The notes: generated from the sequence alone by a model not told the origin. Shown: positions 1 to 12,030, counted from the stretch's first letter. The stretch: DNA of 64,000 nucleotides from Tribonema minus (GCA_017506865.1 JAFCMP010000548.1:186001-250000); one strand, 5' to 3'. Program-made: numbers and translations.

Positions 1-665
1 CCTTACCTGGAGGTTCAGTGTGTTCACTTCAAATCGCATGGTGAAGCATCGTGTGCATTTAGAATCAAGGCGTGGGCCCCGAGCTAGCTGGTATGCACTT
101 ACCTGACCATTTTGTAAACCTACACTGTTGCAGAATGACAAGCTCCTACTCCAGAAGTACTGAAGTACGTCTACAGCTGACATGCACTCACCTGACCACT
201 TCACCATTTGCACTTCAAATCCAACATTGAGGTTCCGAAGTCAGTGTGTTCATCTCAATAGGTGAGCGCTAGCGAGTTTGTGCTACCTGACCATGTGGAC
301 ACACTGTGTATGATACCATCAAAGCATCTATTGTGTGAAGCTGAACACATGGGCGCTAGCTGGCATGCGCTTACCTGACCTTGCCGACACGCACCTTATG
401 AATTACCCACCAAAATGACATGCTTTTACTTCAGCATGTTTGAAATATGTACAGCCGACATGCACTCACCTGACCAGTTTGCCCCTTACACTTCCAAATC
501 CAACATCGAGGCTCAGTGTGTCCTTCTCAACAGGTGAGGAGCAGCTAATTTGCACTTATCTGATCATGTAGGCACGTGCTTTGTATATCGCACATCAAAG
601 CGACCATTGTGTATAGCTGAACAGGTGAGCTCTATCTGGTGTACGCTTACTTGACCGTGTCAACA
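1..665. repeat. Array of splice-donor-like motifs on both strands, copy 1
   Basis: The motif cttacctgacca and close variants (cactcacctgacc, cgcttacctgacc) recur about every 80-100 bp. Its reverse complement is a strong 5' splice-site consensus (CAG|GTAAG). Interleaved plus-strand words such as acaggtgagc match CAG|GTGAGC. Clear minus-oriented examples begin near 98, 186, 369, 463 and 645. Plus-oriented examples lie near 258, 531 and 622. I see no exon attached to them. Confidence 0.7.
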
Positions 666-1529
666 CACGCACACAATATATTAACCATCAGAGTTGGAAA
701 TCTGTTGAGCACAAGTACCAAATTTGCAAGCAAAGCATATGATGTTTTTTTGTCCAGATAAGCCCTGAAAAATATCGTGTGATAAAACTGACCTTAGTCA
801 TTGTGGACGCGTTGCGGGGGTGCCAACGCGGAAGTGCCAGTGAGGGGGTGCCAAACCAGGGGCCATTGTGTTGAAGTTTCAGGTGGCGCACCCTGAGGCA
901 GAAAAAGAAATGAAAAGCCATGAGCACACGGTGACACCCGTTGTATGACAACAGCATAGGTTAGCTCGGCACATGCGCTATGTTAGAGCACACACATCAT
1001 TAATATGACAGACATTGTTTCGCAACGAGCACGTGCAGGAGATTTCTGACATCAAGGCATGGGGCAACAGATCACGAGGCTATGTCGTCCTGTCAGCGTG
1101 TGATAGCAAAATACAGGCATCTGCGCCACAATGCAGTTCGAAGCTAGGCAGCATATGCGTGCTCACATGCGCGTGTGCACTTACCGTGGTTTCTCCTTGC
1201 AGCAGTGCTCTACGGAGACGAGCGACACCGCTCACCCCTCCCGGCGCGATGATCGCGTGTTGAGCACTGTCCACTGTCGCGTCCCGCCACATAGAGCTCG
1301 TGAAAGAGATCCCAATGAAGACCAGTACGCACAGCGCGCGGCGGCAGCAGCATGGCAATGCCAGTACAATGTCCTGCCAGTCCTGTGCATCATGTGCACG
1401 TCACCGTGCAATCATTGGCCGGGTCCAATCATTGGCCGCGTCCATTCAAAGCCATACACCATTGATGATGCCCAACCAGACGTTCAGTGACGACCATAAA
1501 CGGCACGGCTGGGCACACAAATTCAAGCG

Positions 1530-1990
1530 CAACTTCAACAGGGTGGCTGCTGAGCTGAGCGCCATCGAGTGCTGGTGTTGGTCCACAAGAAGTGATCAAC
1601 AGTGCTGAGTTTCCTGCACTTATTGTCAGCGTGAGCAGTTGCAAAAGAGCCATTTGGGCACTTCAACTCAATCAGTAGCCATGCCTTGTGCCAGTCAACT
1701 CCATACCAGAGGCTTGTGGCTACAGTAGTGCCAAGATGACCACCAAACTTCAGCAGTGAAGGGATGCCATGCCCGTCCCGTACCGTTGTCTTGTCAGCGT
1801 TTGCTCGTGTGCCACTGAGCTGGCTGCACCGTACGAACTCAATGTACATCTGCTCAAACTCCAAAGCGGTGGTGCAATGCTTCCAGTGCTGGTGGCGCCT
1901 ACGTCACAATGTTTGAGGTCTGCCATACCAACTGCAACAGTTAGCTCCATGCTGATATTGCACGCACTGGCGTTAGTCACACCCAATCAC
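1530..1990 (-). pseudogene. Possible HSP70-like relic (distal ATPase region), copy 1
   Basis: On the minus strand one frame reads from a block containing ASACNISMELTVAV to a block FEQMYIEFVRC and then IPSLLKFGGHLG. The order and spacing resemble the HSP70 segment from the ACERAK/IEIDSL region through FEEL..DLFR to the LVGGSTR motif. Identity is low and the frame is broken in places. The same blocks recur in copies 2 and 3 of the 2.5-kb unit, which shows they were once one element. An unrelated, unrecognised exon remains possible. Confidence 0.3.
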
Positions 1991-2529
1991 AGTCATCATG
2001 TTGCCACCAACCAGATGATCACAAGGCTTCCCACATAGCACTGAACTTCAGCGGCTTACATCAGCAGTCAATACGCCATTGAAGCTCTGCCTTGAGCACA
2101 ACTGGTGTCTGCACAAGCACCTCGTTGCAGAGCCTGCGCTACCTTTCCATGGTCGTACTTCAGCAAAATTTTCATATTGAGTAGTGCCGGTGACGTGCTC
2201 AACCTTACCTACACCTAACCCAGTCCTAATCCTACATTTACTCCAGCCCTTGGCGAACCTAAGTGAACATTGACCCTAAGTCAGTACTCTCGACTTCAAC
2301 TTCCTGCAACAATGATTTTACTTGTGGTGCTGCGCTGATCGCCGGCTGCCCCCCCTCGCGCAAAAGGCAGCGGCAGGGTCACGCCATCACCTCTAGTCAG
2401 TACTGTTGACTTCAACTTCTCTGCAACAAGGCATCTATGTGTGGTGCTGCGCTAATCGCCGGCTGCTCCCCCTTGCGCAAGAGGCAGTGGCAGGGTCACG
2501 CCATCACCTCTAGTCAGTACTGTTGACTT

Positions 2530-3265
2530 CAACTTCGCTGCCGGTATGCACTTACCTGGCATGAAAGACACGCCCCTGCAAACCACACACTGAAATATTG
2601 TTTGCACCTCTAAGGTGAGGGCTTGCTAATATGGACTTACCTGACCATTTAGACATTAACACTGATTCAAAATGGCATGTTTTAACTTCAGAAGCATTGC
2701 AGTATGTGTGCAGCTGAACTCACCTGACCAGTTCGCTGTCTACACTTCAAGTCGCAAATTGGGGATCAGTGTGTTCATTTCAAAAGGTGAGCTCTTGCGG
2801 GTTTGCACGTACCTGACCACGTAGACGTATACTTTGTGTAGTGCCATTGAAGCATCTATTTGTGTGTAGCTGAACAGGTGAGCTCTAGCTGGTGTGCGGT
2901 TACCTGACCATGTCGAGACCAGAAGGGCTGCTGAGCTGAACGCGCTGTCAACTGGTATTTACTTACATGACTTTATTCACATATTCACTTCAAATCACAC
3001 AGTGAAGTTGCATTGGCACCTTAAGAGGTAAGGGCTAGCTGGTGTGCACTCACCTGACCATTAAAACACCTACAACAACTCACAATGACATGCTTCAACA
3101 TCAGAGTATTAGTGTACTTCTTGAAGCACTTCTGAAGTACGTGTACAGGTGACATGCACTCACCTGACCAGTTCGCCGCCTACACTTCAATTCACGCTTT
3201 GAAGTTCAGTATGTTCATCTCAACAGGTGAGCGTTAGCTGGTATGCACTTACCTGACCATGCCGA
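2530..3265. repeat. Array of splice-donor-like motifs on both strands, copy 2
   Basis: This has the same architecture as the first array. Minus-strand donor-like words occur near 2548, 2635, 2725, 2810, 2900, 3048, 3158 and 3248. Plus-strand aggtgagc words occur near 2611, 2784, 2874 and 3222. It belongs to the second copy of the 2.5-kb unit. Confidence 0.7.
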
Positions 3266-3755
3266 CTTGCGCACCTTCAATTTACCACCCAAATTAGGAG
3301 CCTCCAAGTACAGACTTTGCCAGCGAACAATATGATGTTTTTCTCAAGGAAAGAGTGTAAAGTCATAAGGAAATCATTCAAGAAAACTTACCTTTGTCGT
3401 TGTGAGCGCCTTGCAGTGGTGTCAACGTGGAAGTGCCAATGAGGGGGTGCCAGCGCAGGGGTTCCAGTGCCGTTGCAGTTGAAGTTACAGCTGGCGCACC
3501 TGAAGCAGAGAAAGATAATGAAAACATGTCAGCACAGGACAGCACACTACTTACTTAAAAGGTCCGTTGTATGACAGCAACATTGGTCAGCGCGGCACAT
3601 GTGCTATGTGAGGGCACATGCCTCATGATCATCAGAGACATTGCTGTGCAACAAGCACGCACAGGAGGTTCCTGATAGCATGGCTAGAGGTACTGGATCA
3701 TAAGACTATGCCACCCTGTCAGTCAATGATGGCAAATTACAGAGGCATCTGCGCT

Positions 3756-4625
3756 TCAACGCGTTTCAAAGAAAGCGGGACCTGCATGCTGAAAATCACT
3801 TAATTGAATAGAGTGCGCACTCACCGTGCTTTCTCCTTGCAGCAGTGCTCTACGGAGGCGAACGCCGCCGCTCACCCCTCCCGGCGCGATGATCGCGTGT
3901 TGAGCACTGTGCACTGTCACGTTCAACGCACCGAGCACCTGGCAGAGATCCCAATGAAGACCAGTACGCACAGCGCGCAGCGGCAGCAGCGTTGCAAATT
4001 GCAATGCCAGTACAATGGCCGCCCACTCCCGTTCATCATGTACCCGTCACAGTGTAGTCACTGGCCCAGCCCATTCCACCCCTTGCATCAGCAGCGATGG
4101 CAATGAGGACCACCAGAGATGAACATGAACAGCAAGGTCACGTGCACAACTTCAAGTGCAACCTCAACAATTTGGCGTGTCGAGGTGAGCGCCGTTGAGT
4201 GCTGGTGACGCTCCGCAGGAAGTGATGCCGATTTCAGGGTTTAATTCCTGCAGCTATTTGCCACTGTAGAGCAGTTGCAGAAGAGCCACCTTGGGTACTT
4301 CAACTGTACCAATATCCATGCCCCGTGCCAGTGAGTCAACTCCATACCAGAGGGTTGTGGTCAGTGCCAAGATGACCACCAACCTTCAGTAGTGACAAGA
4401 TGCCAGCTTGATTTTGTAACGTTGTCGTGTCAGTGCTTGCTCGCATGTCACAGAGATGGCTGCACCGTACGAACTCTGCCCAATGCCCAAAGCGATGGTG
4501 GCAATGGTTGCAGCGGTGGTGGGTACTGGGTGACAGGTCACAATGGTTGAGCTCTGTCATATCCACCGCAACGTTTGACTTCACACTGGCGTTGCACGCA
4601 CTGGCAGTAGTCACAGCCAACCACA
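3756..4625 (-). pseudogene. Possible HSP70-like relic (distal ATPase region), copy 2
   Basis: Minus-strand blocks occur in the same order as in copy 1: ASACNASVKSNVAVDMTEL near 4600, EFVRCSHL near 4490 and LLKVGGHLG near 4390. A further block, RLRRALLQGES near 3850, could correspond to the AAVQAAIL.GE stretch that follows in HSP70. Frameshifts and low identity mean the assignment rests on order rather than on any single motif. Confidence 0.3.
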
Positions 4626-5064
4626 GTCATCATGTTGCCACCACCAACCAGGTGGTCGCAAGGCCTTCCACATAGCACTGAACTTCAGCAGCCTACATCA
4701 GCTGTCAATGCGCCGTTGAAGCTCTGCCTTGATTACAACTGGTGTCTGCACATGCACCTCATTGCAGAGCCTGCGCTACATTTCTGTTGACCTACTTCAG
4801 CGCAACTTTAATTCCTAATAGTGCTAGTGCGCTGAACCTTAACCCAACCCTGCACCAAACCCCACTCCCTACACTTAACCAACCCCAGCCCTTGGCAAAC
4901 CTAGGTGAACATTGACCGTAAGTCAAAACTGTTGACTTCAACTTCTCTGCAACAAGGCATCTATGTGTGGTGCTGCGCTGATCGCCGGCTGCTCCCCCTC
5001 GCGCAAAAGGCATCGGCAGGGTCACGCCATCACCTCTTAGTCAGCACTGTTGATTTCAACTTCG

Positions 5065-5795
5065 CTGCTGGTGTGCGCTTACCTGACATGTTAAACACGC
5101 CCCCTTCGAATCACACACTGAAACATCGTGTGCACCTCTCAGGTGAGGGCTAGCTAATATGGACTCCCCTGACCATTTAGACATTAACACTGATTCAAAA
5201 TGACATGTTTTAACTTCAGAAGCATTGCAATATGCGTGCAGCTGCACTCACCTGACCAGTTCGCTGTCTGAACTTCAATTCTCAAATTGGGGATCGATGT
5301 GTTCATTCCAAAAGGTGAGCGCTTGCGGGTTTGCACGTACCTGACCACGTAGACGTATACTTCGTGTAGTGCAATTCAAGCATCTATTTGTGTGTAGCTG
5401 AACATGTGAGCTCTAGCTGGTGTGCGTTTACCTGACCATGTCTACTCCAGAAGGGCTGCTGAGCTGAGCGCGCTGTCAAGTGGTAGACACTTACCTGACT
5501 TTATTCACATATCCACTTCAAATCACACATTTAATGTTTGTTGGCAATTTTAGAGGAAAGTGCCAGCTGGTATGCACTTACCTGACCATTAAGACACCAA
5601 CACCAACTTGCAATGACATGCTTCAACTTCAGAGTATTATAGTACTTCTTGAAGTACTTCCAAGTATGTACAGCTGACATGCACTCACCTGACCAGTTCG
5701 CCGCCTACACTTCAATTCACGCTTTGAAGTTCAGTATGTTCATCTCAACAGGAGAGCGCTAGCTGGTATGCACTTACCTGACCATGCCGACATGC
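5065..5795. repeat. Array of splice-donor-like motifs on both strands, copy 3
   Basis: Third copy of the array. Minus-strand donor-like words occur near 5077, 5245, 5336, 5428, 5490, 5577, 5685 and 5772. Plus-strand aggtgag words occur near 5139 and 5313, with decayed versions near 5403 and 5751. Confidence 0.7.
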
Positions 5796-6231
5796 GCACC
5801 TTGAATTAACCACCCAAGTTGGGAAACCTCCAGAGCCTCCAAGTACAGACTTTGCCAGCGAACAGTATGATGTTTTTCTCAAGGAAAGAGTATAAAGTCA
5901 CAAGGAAATCATTCAAGAAAACTTGCCTTCTTTTTCTTTGTCGTTGTGAGCGCGTTGCAGTGGTGCCAACGCGGAAGTGCCAGTGAAGGGGTGTCAGTGA
6001 GAGCAGACGTCCCAGCGCCGTTCAAGTTCGAGCCAACGTACCCTGAGGCAAAGAACACAACAAGAAACCGTCAGTACATGATGTCACCCCGTTGTAGGAC
6101 CACAGCATGAGCTAGCTCAGCACATATGCTATAGTAGAGCACATACATCATGATGAACACGGACACGGTGTCGTGCAACAAGCTGTGCAGGAAATTTATG
6201 ACACCATGGCTAGGGGCAACAGATCACAAGA

Positions 6232-7110
6232 TTATGTCATACTGCGTGATGGCAATTTACAGGCACCTGCGCTGCAATACAACTTGGACAAAAGCGAGAT
6301 GTGCGTGCTGCCATTTACGTTGCTGTGCGCACTTAACATGCTTTCTCCTTGCAGCAGTGCTCTACGGAGGCGAGCATCGCTCACCCCTCCCGGCGCGATG
6401 ATCGCGTGTTGAGCACTGTCCACCGTCACGTCCAACACAAAGAGGTCTTTGGCGGATAGCCCGATGAAGATCGGTCAGCATAGCGCGCGGCGGCAGCAGC
6501 AGTACAATGCCAGTACAGTGTCCGGCCAGTCCGTGCATCATGTGCGTGTCACCATGCAATCATTGGCCTGGACCATTCAAAAGCAAGCATCAGCGGCGAT
6601 GGCAACCCAGACAACCAGAGAAGATCCTGGACGAGAAGGCGAATTCAAGCACAACTTCAACAGGCCGACCGCTGACAGCGCCGTTCAGTGCTGGTGACAG
6701 TCCATAGGGAGCAATGCCACAGTGCTGAGAATTATCTTGCAGATATTGTCAGGTTGAGGAGCAGCAGAGTCATCTGGGTAACTTCAGCACCATCAACAGC
6801 CATGAATCATGCCAGTGAGTCAACTTCATACCAGAGGCTTGTGGCCACAGAAGTGTCAGGATGGCCACCAATCTTCAATAGTGAGGGGATGCCATGTCCG
6901 TCCGTAGCGTCGTCTTGTCAGTGCTTGCTCGCATGTCACTGAGACGCTGCGCCGTATGCACTCAATTTACATCTTCCAATGGCCACAGCAGTGGTGCAAT
7001 GCTCGCAGCGATGATGGCTCCTGGATCACTGGTCACAATTCTTGAGCTCCGTTTAACCCACTGCGACAGTGAGCTTCATGCTGGTACAGTGCGTACACAG
7101 CGACAGCAAA
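6232..7110 (-). pseudogene. Possible HSP70-like relic (distal ATPase region), copy 3
   Basis: The RLRRALLQGES block recurs near 6350-6390 on the minus strand. The region around 6900-7100 aligns in DNA with the EFVRC/LLK block of copies 1 and 2, but the frame is interrupted. This is the most degraded of the three copies. Confidence 0.25.
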
Positions 7111-7411
7111 CCAGCGTCTTGGTGCTGTCACCAGCCAGTAGGTACAGTGCCTTGGAGGACTGAAGTTCAGTAGCCAATGTCAGCTGACACTGCGCCATCT
7201 TGTGTCCGCGCGGCAGCTTCATCACCATCAGCATACCTAAGGCTCATCCAACTACGCTCTGTCGGACTGCGTACCAGTGGCCAGATCAGAGGCACAGTAG
7301 TACATTGTTTGCCAAAGCATACATTAGATTGATGTTGTCACGTGTGCCACTGTAAATGCAGCACTGCTCTTGTGAACCGTGCATGGGCACAAGGGGTGTG
7401 CCGCATTAGCA

Positions 7412-8170
7412 CATTAATAGAGGGCCCTCCTAGCACAGGTGACGGCTGCAGGGGAACGCATCTAATTCGTAGCGAACAATTGCAGCTGAAGAGGGATGCA
7501 TGCGGACATCACATAGCTCAGCAGCACCATAACCATAACTAGCCTAAGGAATGAGTCGATTTCTGCTTCTGTTGGGTTTACTCAGCATATAACTTATGAT
7601 ATGGAGGTCCCTCCTAGCAACAGGTGACGGTTGCAGGGATTCACATCTTATTCATAGCAAACCATTGCAGCTGACAGAGGGATGCATGCGGATCACATAA
7701 CATAGCTCAGCAGCACCATCACCTGCAGCTAGCCTAAAGAATGAGTCGCTTCCTGCTCCTGTTTGGTTTACTCAGCATATAACCTATGATATGGAGGTCC
7801 CTCCTAGCAACAGGTGACGGTTGCAGGGATTCACATCTTATTCATAGCGAACCATTGCAGCTGACAGAGGGATGCATGCGGATCACATGACATAGCTCAG
7901 CGGCACTATCACCTGCAGCTAGCCTAAGGAATGAGTCGCTTCCTGCTCCTGTTTGGTTTACTCAACATATAACCTATGATATGGAGGTCCCTCCTAGCAA
8001 CAGGTGACGGTTGCAGGGATTCACATCTTATTCATAGCGAACCATTGCAGCTGAAGAGGGATGCATGTGGATCACATGACATAGCTCAGCAGCACCATCA
8101 CCTGCAGCTAGCCTAAGGGATGAATCTCTTCCTGCTTCTGTTTGGTTCACATAAGCATACAGGTCCCAGC
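7412..8170. repeat. 190-bp tandem repeat, about four copies
   Basis: The word atggaggtccctcc recurs at 7601, 7791 and 7981, exactly 190 bp apart. A first, more diverged copy starts near 7412. Each unit runs through ggtgacggttgcagggattc, a gatgcatgcggatcacat block and atgagtcgcttcctgctcctg. The three later copies are nearly identical, so the expansion is recent compared with the surrounding repeats. No open frame is shared between copies. Confidence 0.85.
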
Positions 8171-9030
8171 TCTTCCCTATCATTAGCATCACATACCTGT
8201 AGGCTGCATGACAGCGCAAGTACTTCTTGTACCTTGGAGCTGGAATCAATTTTTTACATAAGCATTATGACTGGGTCACCTGAATAGCCAATTGTGATGG
8301 TTACCTTGAAGTGTGCCTTGTGCAATTGCGCAGGAGTCATGCATGTACCTCAATCTGACAAAGATTGGATAGCGGAGACGCTCAGCTGCAAAATGCAAAA
8401 CACAACCTACAGCAGCAAAGCTTCAGCTCTGCTGTATTTAGCGGTGAGGGGCCACTGCTATTCCAGCCTCAACCCTAGCTGCCAAACATGCTAGTTGATC
8501 CCATCCTTGAGCTAGCGTAGCTTTTAACTTTACCCTAAGTCCGATATCAACTCCTAAGAAACCCGAAGTTCCATGATTACTGAACACCAACAAGGTCGCG
8601 GTACTTGGCCGACTGCAGCACATATCCATTGTGACCTGCCCCAGGTGTCCATCTGACGGCGATTAAGCCTAGCCCAAGGTGCGTCACACAAAGCCACAGC
8701 TCGTGCACCAGTAGTACAGGCAGAGCAAGGAGCTCCTGTGACGGAAGGCAGCGCTCCTGGTGCTTGAGATTGAAGTCCTAATGTACACAACCCTCCAAAT
8801 GTGTACTTCTCGACAGTACTTCATACTTGAACATCAGTGTCCCCAGCCCCTGGGCAACATGGTGCCCACCACAACGACAGGCCCCACCTAACCCATTTTG
8901 CGCGTGACCGTTGCAGGTCTTTGTCCAGGCGTTGTTGACGTCAGTGCGATGCGCACAGCGCGGTTGTTCCCTCTCAAGACGTGCAGCTAACCAAGGTGGC
9001 GCCGCATGCACTACGCCAGTGAAGATGGAT
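8171..9030. other. Intergenic stretch with no recognisable feature
   Basis: I see only short frames with no family resemblance on either strand, and no tandem structure. One frame on each strand near 8780-9010 is open for about 80 codons, but the composition gives no support for coding. Confidence 0.5.
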
Positions 9031-9605
9031 GGCGAGGCAGGCGCACAGATCCAACTTCAAGTTCAAGATTCGGCGTTCCAGAGGGAGGAGTTTAAGTCAG
9101 TGGTTAGGTCCCTGCTCCTGCATGTGTCAGCCAGTATGTGCGTTGGTAGAAGAGCACCACGTTTGTACTTCAAGCTGATGTCCACGTTTGTCTTTCAACC
9201 TCATGTCCAGTGACACGTGCCAGTGAGTCAATACAACGTCAGAGGCTTGTGACAAGCGAAGGATTGGTCACCTATCAGCAGTGAAGGGACGTCACACTCG
9301 TCATTTGTCGTGTCAGCGGCTGCTCCTGTGAGGTGAGCGACATACATTTCCAACTTCAAGTTCAAGAGGTGGCGCTCCAGAGAAAGGGGTTGGTGTCAGT
9401 GCTCAGATCCCTGCTCCTTGCTTGCATCAGCAGCATGCGCATTCGTAGACGAGCACATCGTTTCTTCTTCAACTTGGTGTCCTGCGTTGCGTGCCAGTGA
9501 GTCACTAAGCCAGAGGCTTGTGACGCGCGTTGGATTGATTGCCCTTCAGCAGTGAAGGGACATCACACTCGTCATTTGTCGTGTCAGCGGCTGCTCCTAT
9601 AAGGT
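9031..9605. repeat. Two-copy direct repeat, period about 270-300 bp
   Basis: The block caacttcaagttcaag near 9052 and 9350 is followed in both copies by ttccagag, ggtccctgctcc-type words and a closing gtgaagggacgtcacactcg or gtgaagggacatcacactcg (near 9282 and 9552). The end of each copy resembles the 1740-1810 part of the 2.5-kb units. Confidence 0.65.
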
Positions 9606-9649
9606 CGCAACATCTTGCATTCTCGATGCGAGATCGCCTCAGGCTCACA

Positions 9650-10060
9650 TCACTGCTTTAAAGGCTGCAGTTGTGGCTCTAGACGTTACAGTACCCTCAG
9701 CTCCTAGGCGATACGCTGTCACACCATTGCAACATTCAGCTTCATTCTGGCATTAAGGCACGGCCGTCCATCGCAGCCATTACTCCTGGTTGATGCAAAG
9801 TGTGCTCAAGCGTTGGTGCATCCACTGGAGCATTTAGCTCCATTCTGGCATCGTATGCACAAAGTTTTAACAATGATGGCTCCTGATTGGCGATTTGGGA
9901 TTTGTTTCACAGGCGTCACCCCCACTGCAACAGTGATCTCCAAACTGGTATCGTAGGCACAACAGTTTGTCAAATGGCGGCTCCCCGGTCACGCATCACG
10001 TGCCTCAAGTCTGCCACACACCCACTGGACCAGCCCCCTAAATGTTGGCATTGCGTCGAA
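9650..10060. repeat. Degenerate copies of a 100-130 bp element
   Basis: Three loose copies share words such as tccattctggcat, cactgcaacagtgatctcc and tggctcct. The same words occur near 1890-1970 and 7010-7100 in the 2.5-kb units, so this is a detached cluster of that element. Confidence 0.45.
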
Positions 10061-10227
10061 AGACATCAGCCATAGTAGGCCAGAGTCATAGCTTTGTCAC
10101 AAGCCAGTTGGGCAGAGCGCCTGCCAGGCAGGGCCAGGTTCCAGCTGAACTAGCTGTGGGCTGGATGACGGGTTGCGATGTGAAGCGTACAGAATCGATG
10201 ATGCACGAGCACCTTAGAGCATCACAA

Positions 10228-10256
10228 GGGTTAGGGTTAGGGTTAGGGTTACCTAA
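10228..10256. repeat. Telomere-type repeat (TTAGGG), about four units, followed by CCCTAA
   Basis: A short run of gggtta units is followed at once by acctaaccct, so the tract switches orientation. It sits just before the 110-bp array. Confidence 0.8.
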
Positions 10257-10269
10257 CCCTGAACCTCAC

Positions 10270-10810
10270 CTCTATTCATCAGTACTTATGACTTCAACTT
10301 ATCTGCAACAAGGCACTATGTGTGGTGCTGCGCTAATCGCCGCTTTGTCCCCTCGCGCAGAGGCAGCGGCAGGGACACGCCAACACCTCGCGTTAGTACT
10401 TGCAACTTCAACATAGAAGCAGCTATTTGTGGTGCTGCGCTAATCGCCGCTATGTCCCCTCGCGCAGAGGCAGCGGCAGGGTCACGCCAACACCTCGAGT
10501 TAGTACTTGCAACTTCAACATAGAAGTAGCATCTTTTTGTGGTGCTGCGCTAATCGCCGCTATGTCCCCTCGCGCAGAGGCAGCGGCAGGGACACGCGAA
10601 CACCTCGAGTTAGTACTAGCAACTTCAACATAGAAGTAGCATCTATTTGTGGTGCTGCGCTAATCGCCGCTATGTCCCCTCGCGCAGAGGCAGCGGCAGG
10701 GACACGCCAACACCTCGAGTTAGTACTAGCATTTTCAACATAGAAGTAGCATCCATTTGTGGTGCTGCGCTAATCGCCGCTATGTCCCCTCGTGCAGAGG
10801 CAGCGGCAGC
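10270..10810. repeat. 110-bp tandem repeat, five copies
   Basis: The word tgtggtgctgcgctaatcgc begins at 10321, 10428, 10538, 10648 and 10758, a period of 107 then 110, 110 and 110 bp. Each unit continues with cctcgcgcagaggcagcggc and a gttagtact...caacttcaaca segment. Earlier, diverged copies of the same unit sit at about 2323, 2440 and 4966. The repeat stays open in all plus frames across units because the period is not a multiple of three. I treat this as a by-product of the sequence, not as coding evidence. Confidence 0.88.
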
Positions 10811-10929
10811 TGGACACATTACACGCACCTGCGCTCTGCTCAATGCCAGGCGCATTACACGTCCCTGCGCCGCACTGGGGCAAGCGCCTGCGTTCAACTT
10901 ATCTCGCGCACGCAATGTGTGCATGCCCG

Positions 10930-11060
10930 CCTGCTCCAACCCTAACCGTGACCATAACCCTCACCCAAAATCCAACCCCATGAAAACAACACTAACCCTA
11001 ACTTCAAACCTAAGCCTCATCAAACCGTAGACCTAAACATTCAACTTCAACCCTAATTGT
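10930..11060. repeat. Degenerate CCCTAA-type tract
   Basis: There is a mixture of ccctaac, ccataacc and cctaag words with no perfect array. It separates the 110-bp array from the GC-rich array. Confidence 0.55.
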
Positions 11061-12030
11061 GACCCGAAGGAGGCGCGTTTTGACGCCTGCCTTGTTGTTT
11101 GGCGGCATGCGCGCCTGCATTCTCTCTTGACGCACCGCTATGCATACGTGCATGGGCGCTCGTCTCCGGCAAGCGCACCATGTTCTACATAGACAGGCGT
11201 GCAATACATGCACCACCGGCGCCACGCTCCCGCATCACGTCTGCATCATACTCCAGCGGTGCACTCGACTCGTGCGCGTGCGCTGTGCGCCCCCAGGCGC
11301 GTCGCACACGTATGCATTCTACTGTGGCGGTGAGTGTGTTACAGGCACATGTCATCTTACCCCGTAAACGCGTGACTTGCCTGCGACCTCCTTTGACGGC
11401 TTGCGCCAAGCGCGATACATTGTCGTGCGCTCATTTCCGGCGTGCATGTTACACGCGCCGCCATGATACTCTGGCGGTGCGCACACAATGCACGTGCGCG
11501 AGCGTTCTGGCTCCTCTCCGGCAGGCGCATCGCGCGTGCCTGCAAGCTACTTGGGCGTCGGGCCTGTTGCGTGCATCTGCGCTCTGCTTCGGCTGGTGCG
11601 TCACGCGCGCCTGCGTTAGACCTGGCACGATGAGTGGGCAAGATCTCTCCTCCAGCAGCACACCTGCTTCTACATTGGCCGCTCTGGTACACGACAGGCA
11701 CATCATGCGCGCCTTCACTCTACTTTGGCGGTACTCATGTGCTGTGAGCGGACGCTCTCCTCCGGTAGTCGTCACGCGTACCTGGAAATTGCTCCGGCGG
11801 CGCACCCGACATGTAGGCGGACGCTCGTGTCTCGCAGGCACGTCCCTCAAGCCTGCAGTTCTACTTTGGAGGCGCCTGCGATACTTGCGCGGACGCTCTG
11901 CTGTGACAGGCGTCACGCGCACCTGTGCTCTGCTTTTGCCGTGCGCGCGTCCCGTACGCACAGGGCGCAAGCGTTGTGTATACACGCTGCAGCGAGCCCA
12001 TGGCATCCCACGAGCAAGCGCCTGAGCCCT
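11060..12030. repeat. GC-rich degenerate tandem array 1
   Basis: About 1 kb is built from loosely repeated phrases such as cgtcacgcgcgcctgc, ctccggcaggcgcat and tctactttggcggt in a variable 40-60 bp rhythm. Similar arrays occur at 14.96 and 17.40 kb and share the ending gtgagccca or gtgagctca followed by a ccac/ccca-rich tail. A 308-codon frame is open here, but its product is low-complexity Arg/Ala/Cys/His text with no domain. I do not call it a gene. Confidence 0.6.

Larger units (their letters stand above)
1..7200. repeat. Three diverged tandem copies of a 2.5-2.6 kb unit
   Basis: The same ordered series of short landmarks occurs three times. An acceptor-like stretch ctttctccttgcag lies near 1190, 3829 and 6340. 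A block with gcgatgatcgcgtgttgagc lies near 1246, 3886 and 6397. A block reading gaagtgccagtgaggggg or close variants lies near 830, 3430 and 5975. The spacing between anchors is about 2,640 and 2,510 bp. Copy 1 is cut by the window start, copy 2 covers about 2560-5070, and copy 3 loses similarity after about 7200. Copies 1 and 2 also contain a short telomere-like tract and the core of the 110-bp repeat found again at 10.3 kb. The copies are full of small indels and share no long open frame, so I read them as non-coding or decayed DNA. Confidence 0.8.

Noticed and set aside
7412-8170. Possible CRISPR-like array
   Set aside because: The 190-bp units are contiguous direct repeats without spacers, and the genome is eukaryotic.
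10042-11030. Series of overlapping 60-130 codon frames with repeated CGAALIAAMSPRAEAAAG text
   Set aside because: This is the translation of the 110-bp tandem repeat. The period is not a multiple of three and there is no start or end consistent with a protein-repeat gene.
11099-12025. 308-codon open frame on plus, one of the longest in the window
   Set aside because: It lies inside a degenerate GC-rich tandem array. The predicted protein is low-complexity, and frames of 114 and 185 codons are open on the opposite strand as well, as expected from stop-poor GC-rich repeats.
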